The notes: generated by a model from the letters alone, not told the origin. Numbered from the stretch's first letter, positions 52,323 to 61,295 are shown. The stretch is DNA of 64,000 bases from Lactiplantibacillus mudanjiangensis (GCF_005405385.1 NZ_BJDY01000003.1:310001-374000); one strand, 5' to 3'. Numbers and translations are program-made.

Positions 52323-52363
52323 AAAGAGGATGTCCAGTTAAAATGACTGAACATCCTCTTTTT
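52323..52363. terminator. Bidirectional terminator
   Basis: AAAGAGGATGTCCAGT pairs with ACTGAACATCCTCTTT (one mismatch), then a T-run; shared by the converging GH5 and Nudix genes. Confidence 0.88.
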
Positions 52364-52367
52364 ATGT

Positions 52368-52823
52368 TTATTTTTTAATAAATTCAGCGGCTGCCGCTAA
52401 CATATCGGCTGTTTGTTGGTTCATTAATGGGGGTAAGTTGTCAAAGTCAAAGTAATCTAGGCGCACCGTTTCGTCAGTGGCCTCGTCTAACACATGACCA
52501 CCAACGGCGCGAACCAAGAAGAGTCGTGAGATGGTCTGGGTGACGTCCCCATTGGGATAGACGGTTTCGCCACGATCAAAGAGTCCAATGGGGGCGACAA
52601 TTTCAACATCAACGCCGCTATCTTCACGATATTCACGAACACAGGCTTCGGCGAAGGTTTCCCCATATTCGAGATAGCCACCTGGTAGGCTCCAGTCATG
52701 AGTGTCGGTCCGTAAGTTCAATAAAACTTGTTGCTGATCATTCACTAGAATGCCGGCGGCCGTATTTAACAGTAACGGTTTGTGCCCAACTAAAGCGCGA
52801 ATTTCTTGGATATAATTTGCCAT
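52368..52823 (-). CDS. Nudix hydrolase
   Basis: Encodes 151 residues from the ATG at 52823, which follows GAAGAAAG; the longer frame to 52856 adds 11 residues without a site. The Nudix box is present as Gly-x5-Glu-x7-Arg-Glu-x2-Glu-Asp-x-Gly-Val, with Asp in place of the last catalytic Glu. Such enzymes hydrolyse nucleoside diphosphate derivatives; the exact substrate cannot be predicted. It is single, convergent with GH5. Confidence 0.86.
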   Translation of the reverse strand: MANYIQEIRALVGHKPLLLNTAAGILVNDQQQVLLNLRTDTHDWSLPGGYLEYGETFAEACVREYREDSGVDVEIVAPIGLFDRGETVYPNGDVTQTISRLFLVRAVGGHVLDEATDETVRLDYFDFDNLPPLMNQQTADMLAAAAEFIKK

Positions 52824-53045
52824 CGAATCACAACTTTCTTCATAGGATAAGTCCATTATACGCGAAAATAAGTCGGGGTTGATTTGTAAATTAAATTTTA
52901 CTAAGAATGACTAAAGCCGCAGTGTGGCGCATTTATCAGCTTTTAAAGTGAAAATACCGAGTTGCGTATCAGTATTTTTTTAGTTAACATGGAAGTTATA
53001 GCTTATTTGGGCTAGTGTTCTTTATTAACGAAAAGAGAGAAGTTT

Positions 53046-54407
53046 ATGCAAAGAAAATTAAGTACGGGCCAGATGCAGATGATTGCACTGGGCGGCACGA
53101 TCGGGGTGGGACTCTTCATGGGGTCGAGCTCGACGATCAAATGGACGGGGCCGTCGGTGTTAATTGCGTATCTCATTTCAGGCGCCTTTTTGTATCTGAT
53201 TATGCGGGCCCTCGGGGAAATGCTGTATGTCGATCCCAATACCGGTTCATTTGCGAAGTTTGCTTCCGAGTATATTCATCCAGTTTTTGGCTTTTTGACG
53301 GCATGGAGTAATGTTTTCCAATTTGTCGTGGTTGGGATGAGTGAAATGATCGCCCTGGGTGGTTATTGTCGCTACTGGTGGCCTAACTTGCCGGACTGGG
53401 TTCCAGGACTCATTGCGATTGTTTTCCTATGTTTAGCTAATTTGATTTCGGTCAAAATGTTTGGGACGTTGGAAACCTGGTTCTCACTTATTAAAGTGGT
53501 CACGATTATCTTAATGATTATTGCCGGCTTAGGGTTAATTCTCTTTGGGTTTGGGAATAATGGTCATGCGATTGGGATTAGTAACTTATGGTCACATGGG
53601 TTCTTTACCGGTGGGGTCAAAGGGTTTGTCTTCGCACTGTCAATTGTGTTGGCCTCCTATCAAGGTATCGAATTGATTGGGGTCACCGCTGGGGAAGCTG
53701 AAAATCCACAAAGTACCTTGGTTAAAGCGATTCGTTCAACGGTTGCCCGCATTTTGATCTTTTATGTCGGCGCAATCTTCGTGATTGTCAGCATTTATCC
53801 ATGGGACAAATTAAGTCAAATTGGCTCACCATTCGTTCAAACGTTTGCCAAGATTGGGATTACCGCTGCCGCTTCGATTATTAACTTCGTGGTGATTACG
53901 GCGTCCTTATCCGGGACGAATTCCGGGATCTATAGTGCGAGTCGGATGACATACACGTTGGCTGAAAATCGCCAATTACCAAAAAAGATGACCTTGTTAA
54001 ACCGGCATGGGGTGCCATTTTATGCCGTGATCGCTATTTCGGTCGGTATCTTGATCGGGGTTGTCTTAAACGTTATTTTGCCGATGTTTTTCAAAGATGC
54101 CAGTGAAATCTTCGTGATGGTTTATAGTTCTAGTGTCTTGCCGGGGATGGTCCCGTGGTTTGTGATCTTGGTTAGTCAAATTGCGTTTCGTAAACAAAAT
54201 GCAGATAAAATGGCCAATCATCCGTTTAAAATGCCATTATCACCTTACTCAAACTATTTAACGTTAGCATTTTTGGCGTTAACGTTGGTCTTCATGTTCA
54301 TCAATCCAGAAACACGGTACTCAATCTTAGTTGGGGTCGTTTTCTTAGCGATTATGACGTTGATCTATTTCCGAAAATATCATCACCGAACCATTAGTGA
54401 GGATTAA
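53046..54407 (+). CDS. Amino acid permease (APC superfamily, AAT family)
   Basis: Encodes 453 residues with twelve transmembrane helices. The first helix GGTIGVGLFMGSS and ALGEMLYVDPNTGSFAKFA are AAT-family landmarks; ENPQSTLVKAI lies in the loop after helix 6. It imports an amino acid by proton symport; relatives take up aromatic, basic or small neutral amino acids and the choice cannot be made here. GAGAGAAG precedes the ATG. Monocistronic, ending with a terminator at 54410. Confidence 0.88.
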   Translation: MQRKLSTGQMQMIALGGTIGVGLFMGSSSTIKWTGPSVLIAYLISGAFLYLIMRALGEMLYVDPNTGSFAKFASEYIHPVFGFLTAWSNVFQFVVVGMSEMIALGGYCRYWWPNLPDWVPGLIAIVFLCLANLISVKMFGTLETWFSLIKVVTIILMIIAGLGLILFGFGNNGHAIGISNLWSHGFFTGGVKGFVFALSIVLASYQGIELIGVTAGEAENPQSTLVKAIRSTVARILIFYVGAIFVIVSIYPWDKLSQIGSPFVQTFAKIGITAAASIINFVVITASLSGTNSGIYSASRMTYTLAENRQLPKKMTLLNRHGVPFYAVIAISVGILIGVVLNVILPMFFKDASEIFVMVYSSSVLPGMVPWFVILVSQIAFRKQNADKMANHPFKMPLSPYSNYLTLAFLALTLVFMFINPETRYSILVGVVFLAIMTLIYFRKYHHRTISED

Positions 54408-54409
54408 TC

Positions 54410-54442
54410 AAAAGCCGTGTCGATTAACGATGCGGCTTTTTT
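54410..54442 (+). terminator. Terminator of the amino acid permease gene
   Basis: AAAAGCCG-TG-TCG pairs with CGA-TG-CGGCTTTT, followed by T-run. Confidence 0.8.
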
Positions 54443-54496
54443 ATTTGGCTTTTAGGCGTTAAAATGGAAACTATTCAATTAACGGAGGACATCGGG

Positions 54497-55177
54497 ATGG
54501 TTAAACAAGGACATTATGCGAAAGCTAGTCGTAAAAAAGTGGTGCGGCAGTTTAAACAACATCACGCGGCGCATGAAGATCAAGCAATTGATGACCGTAA
54601 AGTGAAAGACTATTTATTGGTCCGCTACCATTTGACGCAATCCAAGCATCAACGGGTCGTGATTCAAAAGACGATGCAACAATTCTTTGGTCAGTGGTTA
54701 GATTTTGCGACAACGAATGATGAGGCACCTGCTTGGGACGTAGCGGCACTCACCGAACGCACCTTGCAATTAACCAATTGGCAATTGCCGTGGCAATATT
54801 ATGCGGTGCTCGACCAACAGTTTGCAACGTGGCAAGCCTTTTTAGTTAAGGAAGCACCGGCCGTACCGTTGACCACTCGGTTACGTGTGACGACCACGTT
54901 GACACCGGCAGCTTGGCAGCAGTTATTAACCCAGCAATTGGCGATTAATGGATTGTTAGGATCGCTAGGTGGCGATGCCCAAAAGCTGCCACAATTGACC
55001 ACAGCGCAAGTTGAGCAATTACAAACATCGCTGCAGACTGATGATCAAGTGAACTGGGCCCAAGTTGCCGCTTTATGTGGGCCGATTAAAATTGACATGG
55101 CGGCTTTTGATCAAGGGATGCAAGGGCTGTTGCGACGCTTAGCAAAATTAACGGCGGCCGACTTTGGTAAAGATTAG
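54497..55177 (+). CDS. Uncharacterised soluble protein
   Basis: Encodes 226 residues from the ATG at 54497, nine bases after GGAGG (the frame extends to 54464 without a site). Rich in Gln, Leu and Ala, mostly helical by appearance, with a basic N-terminus (KQGHYAKASRKKVVRQFKQ) and repeated Leu-Thr-x-x-Gln segments. No signal peptide, membrane helix, or known catalytic motif. It sits alone between two terminators. I do not recognise it; a conserved lactobacillus protein is likely. Confidence 0.6.
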   Translation: MVKQGHYAKASRKKVVRQFKQHHAAHEDQAIDDRKVKDYLLVRYHLTQSKHQRVVIQKTMQQFFGQWLDFATTNDEAPAWDVAALTERTLQLTNWQLPWQYYAVLDQQFATWQAFLVKEAPAVPLTTRLRVTTTLTPAAWQQLLTQQLAINGLLGSLGGDAQKLPQLTTAQVEQLQTSLQTDDQVNWAQVAALCGPIKIDMAAFDQGMQGLLRRLAKLTAADFGKD

Positions 55178-55185
55178 TGTGATTT

Positions 55186-55220
55186 AAAATGACCTGAACA
55201 ACGCGTTCAGGTCATTTTTT
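55186..55220 (+). terminator. Terminator upstream of element copy C
   Basis: AAAATGACCTGAAC-AACGC-GTTCAGGTCATTTTTT. Element copy C begins nine bases later. Confidence 0.9.
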
Positions 55221-55228
55221 ACTAGTTT

Positions 55229-55456
55229 CTAAAGCCACCTGTGGGGACCAGCTCCAGCCAAAAATCGGGCTTCCACCTCGCTTTTAAGCCTAGCCAACAC
55301 CGCTAAGTCTTAAAAGTCATCCATATCGTAAAATCCGGATGGTTTTGCCGGACTTTACGATATTTTCACGGCCGGTGCCATCACTAACTGGCTCCGGTTA
55401 TATCGCGGATGTTAATTAAGTTTGTGCTTACTAATAAGGTAACTTTCAACCTTTAG
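55229..55456 (+). mobile_element. Dispersed non-coding element, copy C (shortened)
   Basis: 228 bases. The right end CTTTCAACCTTTAG (55443-55456) is the perfect inverted repeat; the left end keeps only CTAAAG. The interior matches the first half of copy B (55273-55293 against 47240-47260, one change; the same TCCGG-palindrome and CACGGCCGGTGCCATCAC), and the second half is missing. The right repeat contains the stop codon of the MFS gene on the other strand. Confidence 0.8.
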
Positions 55457-56583
55457 TTCATTTTATCCAGTTGTTGACCGACAAAAATTGTCGCTAACAT
55501 AAAGCCACCTAGTACAAAGAGTGCTGGTAGCCAGCTGTGCATCAAACTTTGGCCCTGACCGATTAGAATCGGACCAACAGCGGCTAATAAATAACCGAGC
55601 GATTGGGCTAGAGCTGACCGACTGGTAATGACGTCGGGGTGTGAGCTACTAGTGGCAATCTGGTTTAAAGCGATGCTAAACATTAAAGCACAAGTGAACC
55701 CTAAGATGCCCGCCGATAGCCACCAACCGATTCCAGACCAGGCCATGCTAGTTAAACCGAGTGTGTAACCGGCAAGTAGTAACCACCATTTTTGGCGTGA
55801 ATTTGGTAAAATTGTTAACAATAATGCCGCTGGAACCCCGACCAATTGAAAAATAGAAGCAAGCATGCCAGCAGTTGCAGCGGTAGCGCCACTAGCTTGA
55901 TAAATGGCAGGTAACCAAGTTGCTAACGTATAAAAAGTGAGTGATTGTAGACCCATTAGTAAAGCCAGATGTCGAGCGATGCGGTCATGGGTAAATACGA
56001 TCCATAAGTTAGGCGTCGTTGACGTCTTTTGATGTGGTGTCGCCGCTGTAGTTGGTGATAACCAGAAAGTACTTAACCAGGCGATAACAGCAGGAATTGC
56101 AAAGAAACAAATGACGAGTCGCCAACCGAGCCAAGTGGCTAATGGAATGGCTAACGCTGTACCAATCGCGGCCACGATATTCATCGTGGCTGAGTAATAG
56201 CTGGTTAGCTGTGTGACCTTAGTCTTAGTAGATTGTGCAATCATTGTGGGTACGGTAATGTTTAAAATCGCAATGGCTAGACCAGTTAATAACGTGCCAC
56301 CTAGTAAGATACTGGTATTGTAAGGACGAATTAGGCTGGCAATAGTTAATAGACCAGTCATGACTTGTAAGACGGTTTTAAGTCGGTGCGTTTGCAAGTA
56401 ATGTGGCGCAAATAAAGCACCGCCAGCAAAGCAAAGTAGTGGAATCGTGATCAGTAGGGACATGATCGCGTTATTGAGGCCTAGTTGTTGCTGGATCAAG
56501 GTAAATAATGGGGTAATCGCGGTTACGGCCAAGCGTAGATTCATGGCAACGATTAATAGTAAGCTAGTTGATTTTTTCATCAA
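55453..56583 (-). CDS. Major facilitator superfamily transporter (CynX/NimT-like)
   Basis: Encodes 376 residues, twelve helices. MNLRLAVTAITPLFTLIQQQLGL is the N-terminal region of CynX/NimT carriers (first 20 residues are diagnostic). The substrate is unknown; relatives export cyanate, nitroimidazoles or amino acids. The TAA stop is supplied by the inverted repeat of element copy C. AAAGGAGTG lies before the ATG. Monocistronic. Confidence 0.83.
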   Translation of the reverse strand: MMKKSTSLLLIVAMNLRLAVTAITPLFTLIQQQLGLNNAIMSLLITIPLLCFAGGALFAPHYLQTHRLKTVLQVMTGLLTIASLIRPYNTSILLGGTLLTGLAIAILNITVPTMIAQSTKTKVTQLTSYYSATMNIVAAIGTALAIPLATWLGWRLVICFFAIPAVIAWLSTFWLSPTTAATPHQKTSTTPNLWIVFTHDRIARHLALLMGLQSLTFYTLATWLPAIYQASGATAATAGMLASIFQLVGVPAALLLTILPNSRQKWWLLLAGYTLGLTSMAWSGIGWWLSAGILGFTCALMFSIALNQIATSSSHPDVITSRSALAQSLGYLLAAVGPILIGQGQSLMHSWLPALFVLGGFMLATIFVGQQLDKMN

Positions 56584-56745
56584 AAAAACACTCCTTTAGG
56601 CATTTCCAGCCTAGTAGCAGTGTTTACTAGTAACATGACGAGTGTGAACTCGCTATCGGAATTAAGATTTATCCATAGCTTATCGTAAAAAGTGAAATTT
56701 GACAAGCATTATAAAAAACATCGAACTAGACTAAACAGTCAAAAT

Positions 56746-56776
56746 AAAAAACTAGCCTCAACTAGACTAGTTTTTT
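56746..56776 (-). terminator. Terminator of the muropeptide-sugar operon
   Basis: AAAAAACTAG and CTAGTTTTTT form the stem around an 11-base loop (minus strand ends in T-run). Confidence 0.82.
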
Positions 56777-56778
56777 AT

Positions 56779-57669
56779 TTAATCTTGGTAGTCATATACC
56801 GCCGCAATCGCGTTGCTAACTGTCGGCGTAATTGGTAAATAGGTGAATGGCAAGCCGGCAGCCATAACGGCTTGTTTGAGGATGTCACGATAATAAGTAT
56901 TTTTCTCAAGAACGGAGCCAGTTACCGCAATCTTAACAGTGTCGGTATCGGACCAATCCCCTTTACGCCGGGCTTGGATGATTTTAGTGGCTAGGCCTTG
57001 AGCGGATTTTTTGACGATGCCAATCGCGGTTGGATCGCCAGCTTCAGCTTGGGCTAAGACGAATGGTGCGAGTTTAGCCACGCGGGCTTTATCCCACTGA
57101 TAAAAATGATCGATCAGTTCAAAGACTGAGCGCAAATTCAAGTGAGCTAATAAGGCCTGCCCAAAAGCGGTCGCTTGGCGGTCATCAGCTTCCATAGTGA
57201 CTTGTTGGACGGCTAATAAACTGAGATGATAGCCACTACCTTCGTCACCAAGTAAATGACCCCAGCCGCCAGCACTGAATTGTCGTTGATCAGCCGTACC
57301 AATGACAATGGCTCCAGTCCCGGCAATCACGACCAAACCATCTTGACCATGTAGTTTGGCAATAAGGGCTAATTGCGCGTCATTGATTAATTGGATATTT
57401 TCAGTTGGTAAATTAAGTTGTTGACGGAACCGTTCTTTAAATTGATAAGCTCGTAAGCCGGCTAAGCCAACAGTAATGGCTTGGCAAGTGCCATCAACGC
57501 TGGCTAACAATTTCCGCAAGGCGTTGCGGACGTTGTTTAAGGCACGCGAGTCATCCACCATTAAGTTGGCTGGCCCGGTTACGGTGGTTTTTATTGGTGT
57601 GCCATCCAAGTTATAGGCAATTGCGGTGGTATTGGTACCGCCGCAATCAACCCCGATCACATAATCCAT
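56779..57669 (-). CDS. BadF/BcrA-type sugar kinase, probable N-acetylglucosamine kinase
   Basis: Encodes 296 residues from the ATG at 57669, nine bases after GGGAG (a longer frame starts at 57678). IGVDCGGTNTTAIAY (phosphate 1), INDAQLALIAK, VVIAGTGAIVIG (phosphate 2), AGGWGHLLGDEGSGYHL and the late TGSVLEKN (adenosine) are in order. This ASKHA group includes GlcNAc/MurNAc kinases. In the operon with MupG and MurQ, GlcNAc released from MurNAc-GlcNAc is the natural substrate (inference). It is the last gene of the operon. Confidence 0.83.
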   Translation of the reverse strand: MDYVIGVDCGGTNTTAIAYNLDGTPIKTTVTGPANLMVDDSRALNNVRNALRKLLASVDGTCQAITVGLAGLRAYQFKERFRQQLNLPTENIQLINDAQLALIAKLHGQDGLVVIAGTGAIVIGTADQRQFSAGGWGHLLGDEGSGYHLSLLAVQQVTMEADDRQATAFGQALLAHLNLRSVFELIDHFYQWDKARVAKLAPFVLAQAEAGDPTAIGIVKKSAQGLATKIIQARRKGDWSDTDTVKIAVTGSVLEKNTYYRDILKQAVMAAGLPFTYLPITPTVSNAIAAVYDYQD

Positions 57670-57687
57670 GTGTCCCATCTCCCTGAG

Positions 57688-58581
57688 TTATAGTGCATCA
57701 CGAACGACGCCATCAGCTTGTTGGAGGCGTTGTTGTGCCGTAGTTACGTCTACATCGGCTAAAGCCATCACAATGGCAGTTTTAACATCTTGATTGGCGG
57801 CGTCAAAAAGACTAGCCGCGGTAACCGCATCGACCCCGGTCGCGAGTTCAATGATGTGTTTTGCACGAATGACGAGTTTTTCGTTCGTGGGTTTCACATC
57901 GACCATTAAATTATGATACACTTTGCCAATTTTTACCATGGCGATTGTCGATAACATATTAAGGACCATCTTTTCGGCGGTGCCGGCCTTTAGACGAGTT
58001 GAACCGGATAAAACTTCGGGACCGGGAGCGACTTCAATGGCGACGTCGGCTAGCTCACTAATGACAGCCTGTTCGTTGCAGGCGAGACTAATCGTTGTTG
58101 CCCCGACTTGGTTAGCGTATTTTAGGGCGCCGATGACGTAAGGGGTACGACCACTAGCGGCTAGCCCAACGACGGCATCGTGTTCAGTTAAGTGCAAGGC
58201 CGTTAAGTCTTGTTCACCAAGCGTTAACGAATCTTCAGCGCCTTCGACGGCAACAGTCATGGCTTGGTCACCACCAGCAATAATGCCCCGAACCATTGCG
58301 GGATCAGTGCCAAACGTCGGCACACATTCGGCGGCGTCTAGCACACCCAAACGTCCACTAGTGCCAGCACCCATATAAATGAGGCGACCACCAGCTTTAA
58401 AGACTGTCACAATCCGATCAACGGCTTGGGCAATTGCTGGAATTTGTGACTGGATACTTTGGCTGACTTTGGCATCTTCTTGATTCATTAACGTGACAAT
58501 GTCGGCGGTTGCCATGTCGTCCAAATGGGCACTGGCCGGATTACGACTTTCAGTGGTGAGTTGATTGATATCAGTTTTCAA
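57688..58581 (-). CDS. murQ: N-acetylmuramic acid 6-phosphate etherase MurQ
   Basis: Encodes 297 residues of the SIS-domain family. MurQ cleaves the lactyl ether of MurNAc-6-P to GlcNAc-6-P and D-lactate. Family blocks: [64 protein letters not shown] and [12 protein letters not shown]. It is preceded by a 74-base gap carrying a GAGC-GGCAATTGCC-GCTC hairpin (58618-58645) that may adjust expression within the operon. Confidence 0.95.
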   Translation of the reverse strand: MKTDINQLTTESRNPASAHLDDMATADIVTLMNQEDAKVSQSIQSQIPAIAQAVDRIVTVFKAGGRLIYMGAGTSGRLGVLDAAECVPTFGTDPAMVRGIIAGGDQAMTVAVEGAEDSLTLGEQDLTALHLTEHDAVVGLAASGRTPYVIGALKYANQVGATTISLACNEQAVISELADVAIEVAPGPEVLSGSTRLKAGTAEKMVLNMLSTIAMVKIGKVYHNLMVDVKPTNEKLVIRAKHIIELATGVDAVTAASLFDAANQDVKTAIVMALADVDVTTAQQRLQQADGVVRDAL

Positions 58582-58655
58582 AATAAATTCCTCCTTAAGC
58601 TAAGGTTAAGTCAAAAGAGAGCCACGGCAATTGCCGCAGCTCCCCCAGCTGACTG

Positions 58656-59744
58656 TCATTGAATTGGATGGGCATCTTCAAACCGGAATTTCATCCATGG
58701 TTGAATGTACGGAATTAAGAATTGTTCATCAGGAACTAAATGACCGACAACGTTTTTGTGTTGATCAATGTTTGGCATCGGTTGTTTCACAATGTTGACT
58801 TCACCTTTGTATTGGCCAAAGGAGTCATTGCCAATAACCACATCGCCGGGTTGCAAGGCCGCGCCAGCATGGTTAACAGGAATGGACTGATCTTTATATT
58901 GCAATTTGACAAAGGTAGAGCGAACACTGTAACTATTGACGTCGCCGCGATTGAAGTGTTGATGAGCTAACAAGATCTCTTTTTCAAGTGGTGTGGCGGT
59001 TGGTTCAAAGTCAACGGCTAAGCTGAGTTGTGATTGATTTAATTGACTGAGCTGTTGTAGTTCAGCTTCACTAGCAAATTGATTGCTGATGAGGACATCA
59101 TCAATTAAGCCCGTCGCAAATAAGTGCTTGGCTTGGACCACGATTGGTAAGTCACGATGGATTTCCAACGTTGGCAAGCCATCGTTAAATGGATGTGGTC
59201 CAGTTGTCGCGACTTGTGACGTCACAAAGGCCGCGGTTTTAAGCCCCATTTGCCGATACTTTTCGGTGCACTTGGTAAAGAAATCTAAATCAAGACCGGT
59301 AAAGCGTTGTGGGTAGAAATTGTGACAGCCACTCAGTCGTTGTTTATTGGGGAGGTAAGACATGATATTGCCAATATTTCCCGTGTCGACTGACAGATTC
59401 AATTCGATATCTAAACCAGAGTCTTCGTAACTCATCATCGATTCGGTTAAGCCATCGAAGTTGGCATCTAGGCGAATTGCGCTGGCACCAAGATCTTTGA
59501 ACAAGCCGAGGTGATGATAATCAACGCCTAACGTGTCGAATAACCGTGGATTGGCATCAATTGTGACGTACATGCCGAGCTCGTTAGCTACCGTAAAGAC
59601 GGTTTTAAATTGTGCTAAAATGGCGTCTTTATTTTCAGGTGTCACATCAAGCAAACTCGCAAAGACGCGTTTAAACCCATAGTGCGCCGCTAGTTTAAGA
59701 TAAGCGATGCTTTCTTCAGTCGGATAAACCGAAATTCCTAACAT
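58656..59744 (-). CDS. mupG: 6-phospho-N-acetylmuramidase MupG (DUF871 family)
   Basis: Encodes 362 residues. MupG hydrolyses MurNAc-6-P-GlcNAc imported from wall turnover to MurNAc-6-P and GlcNAc. N-terminal TIM-barrel blocks GISVYPTEES, FKRVFASLLDVTP and RLDANFDG, then CHNFYPQRFTGLDLDFF and the C-terminal beta barrel with NHAGAALQPGDVVIGNDSFGQYKGE. It lies between the PTS gene and murQ. The assignment as MupG rather than another DUF871 protein rests on the operon partners. Confidence 0.88.
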   Translation of the reverse strand: MLGISVYPTEESIAYLKLAAHYGFKRVFASLLDVTPENKDAILAQFKTVFTVANELGMYVTIDANPRLFDTLGVDYHHLGLFKDLGASAIRLDANFDGLTESMMSYEDSGLDIELNLSVDTGNIGNIMSYLPNKQRLSGCHNFYPQRFTGLDLDFFTKCTEKYRQMGLKTAAFVTSQVATTGPHPFNDGLPTLEIHRDLPIVVQAKHLFATGLIDDVLISNQFASEAELQQLSQLNQSQLSLAVDFEPTATPLEKEILLAHQHFNRGDVNSYSVRSTFVKLQYKDQSIPVNHAGAALQPGDVVIGNDSFGQYKGEVNIVKQPMPNIDQHKNVVGHLVPDEQFLIPYIQPWMKFRFEDAHPIQ

Positions 59745-59758
59745 AATTATTAACCTTC

Positions 59759-61108
59759 TTATTCAGCGGGTACAGCTTCGATACCAGCAGCTTTAGCGGC
59801 ATCTTCAGCAGCCGCTTTTTGTTCGTTCTTTAATTGGTTCCGATCCCAAATCTTGAAGAATGGGTAGTAAATGAAGACAGCAACCACGATATTAACGGTA
59901 CATAAGACGGCTGCACGCCAATCCCAAGCAGTGGTCATTAAGGCCCCAATAGGTCCAGGTAAGGTCCATGGTACCAGAGCAACTGTACGACTGACCATAT
60001 GGGTAACCATGGCGAACCAAGTTAAGACCCCCATGGCTAATGGTGCCACGACGAATGGAATCGCAAAGTAAGGGTTCATGACAATTGGCACCCCGAAGAT
60101 AACGGGCTCGTTAATGTTAAAGATCCCAGGAATAATGGTGACTTTCCCGATGGTTTTCCCGTAACTAGATTTTGAGAAGAATGCCAATAAAATACAGAGT
60201 GACAAGGTTGCCCCGGCCCCACCAACATAGACGAACCATTGGAAAAATTGTTCGGTCATGAAGTGAGGGGCATTGGCAGAAGTTACTGAACCGTTAGCAA
60301 CGGCTGCCATGTTGGCATTTAGGTTTGGATACCAGAGTGGCCAGAAGATTGGTGTGGCTAAGGCCGCCCCGTGAATCCCAAATAACCAAGCGATATCGGT
60401 TAACAAGATTGGCACAAGAACTGAAGCTAAATTGTCTTTACCGAAGTAAGCTAATGGGCTAAAAATCCATTGCAAGAAGGCGTTTACATCAAAGCCAAAA
60501 CCAACATGGATCACCCATGCGGCCACGATCAAGAAAGTGGCCGGAATTAATGCTGAAAATGATGCAGAAACAGCAGGCGGTACCCCATCGGGCATTTTAA
60601 TGACCATGTTATGCGTGCGACAGAAGCGGGTCACTTCGGCGGTTGCAATCCCAGCTAGCATCGCAGTAAATAGACCTGCAGCGCCAAAATTGGTCAATGG
60701 GACAACCGTTGCTGCTGCCTTTAAGCCCAGCGCTTTAATCGCTGCTGGTGTAGATGCTGCAATTGGTTTAGCAGCAAGTAGTAAGAACACCATGACAGAA
60801 ACGACCCCAGTTGAAATGCGGTCAAAATCATACTCCTCGGCTAAACGCCCCGCAATTGCGAAGGCCGCATAAATGGCCATAAACCCCATTGAAAAATTAA
60901 TTGGAATAGCTAAACCAGCAGCATAGGGTTTAATGAAATTAGTCCAAGCAGTGATTGGAAATTGCGTGACAACTGTAAAGAAAGAGCCCACGATCGCGAC
61001 CGGAATAATAACGGCCATCCCGTCACGAATTGCCCGTAAATAACGGTTAGCGGCAATTTTACCCATGACGGCGACAGTGTTGTCTTTCCATGAACTTGAT
61101 TGATCCAT
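59759..61108 (-). CDS. PTS EIIC component, lactose/cellobiose (CelB) family
   Basis: Encodes 449 residues with about ten hydrophobic segments and the CelB blocks NRYLRAIRDGMAVIIPVAIVG (start region), GIHGAALATPIFWP, PGIFNINEPVIFGVPIVMNP with the Asn-Glu-Pro phospho-sugar contact. It is a sole EIIC; no EIIA or EIIB is next to it, so shared ones must serve it. Position with mupG and murQ suggests it imports and phosphorylates MurNAc-GlcNAc (inference). AAGGAGATG precedes the ATG. Confidence 0.87.
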   Translation of the reverse strand: MDQSSSWKDNTVAVMGKIAANRYLRAIRDGMAVIIPVAIVGSFFTVVTQFPITAWTNFIKPYAAGLAIPINFSMGFMAIYAAFAIAGRLAEEYDFDRISTGVVSVMVFLLLAAKPIAASTPAAIKALGLKAAATVVPLTNFGAAGLFTAMLAGIATAEVTRFCRTHNMVIKMPDGVPPAVSASFSALIPATFLIVAAWVIHVGFGFDVNAFLQWIFSPLAYFGKDNLASVLVPILLTDIAWLFGIHGAALATPIFWPLWYPNLNANMAAVANGSVTSANAPHFMTEQFFQWFVYVGGAGATLSLCILLAFFSKSSYGKTIGKVTIIPGIFNINEPVIFGVPIVMNPYFAIPFVVAPLAMGVLTWFAMVTHMVSRTVALVPWTLPGPIGALMTTAWDWRAAVLCTVNIVVAVFIYYPFFKIWDRNQLKNEQKAAAEDAAKAAGIEAVPAE

Positions 61109-61141
61109 CAGAACTTCATCTCCTTAAAAAAATAAATCACT

Positions 61142-61161
61142 CAAGTTAACACATTAACTTG
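61142..61161. promoter_or_regulatory. Candidate GntR operator 1 (upstream of the PTS gene)
   Basis: CAAGTTAA-CACA-TTAACTTG, perfect 8-bp arms, 34 bases before the PTS start codon. Confidence 0.6.
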
Positions 61162-61196
61162 AATTCACCACCGAGTATAGCATATGATATTAGTGA

Positions 61197-61210
61197 AGTT
61201 AACGCTTACA
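61197..61210 (-). promoter_or_regulatory. cre site (CcpA) of the muropeptide-sugar operon
   Basis: On the minus strand TGTAAGCGTTAACT matches the TGWNANCGNTNWCA consensus at all but the last base. It sits between the divergent PTS and GntR genes. Confidence 0.6.
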
Positions 61211-61267
61211 ACGCTGAAAAGTCACCAGATACATGAATAGTCGATATAAGTATATACATTTAATGGG

Positions 61268-61279
61268 TTAACTTGTTAA
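61268..61279. promoter_or_regulatory. Candidate GntR operator 2 (autoregulation)
   Basis: TTAAC-TT-GTTAA, sharing the TTAACTTG half of operator 1, lies directly before the GAGGAG ribosome site of the regulator gene. Confidence 0.5.
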
Positions 61280-61295
61280 TTGAGGAGATGCGATC

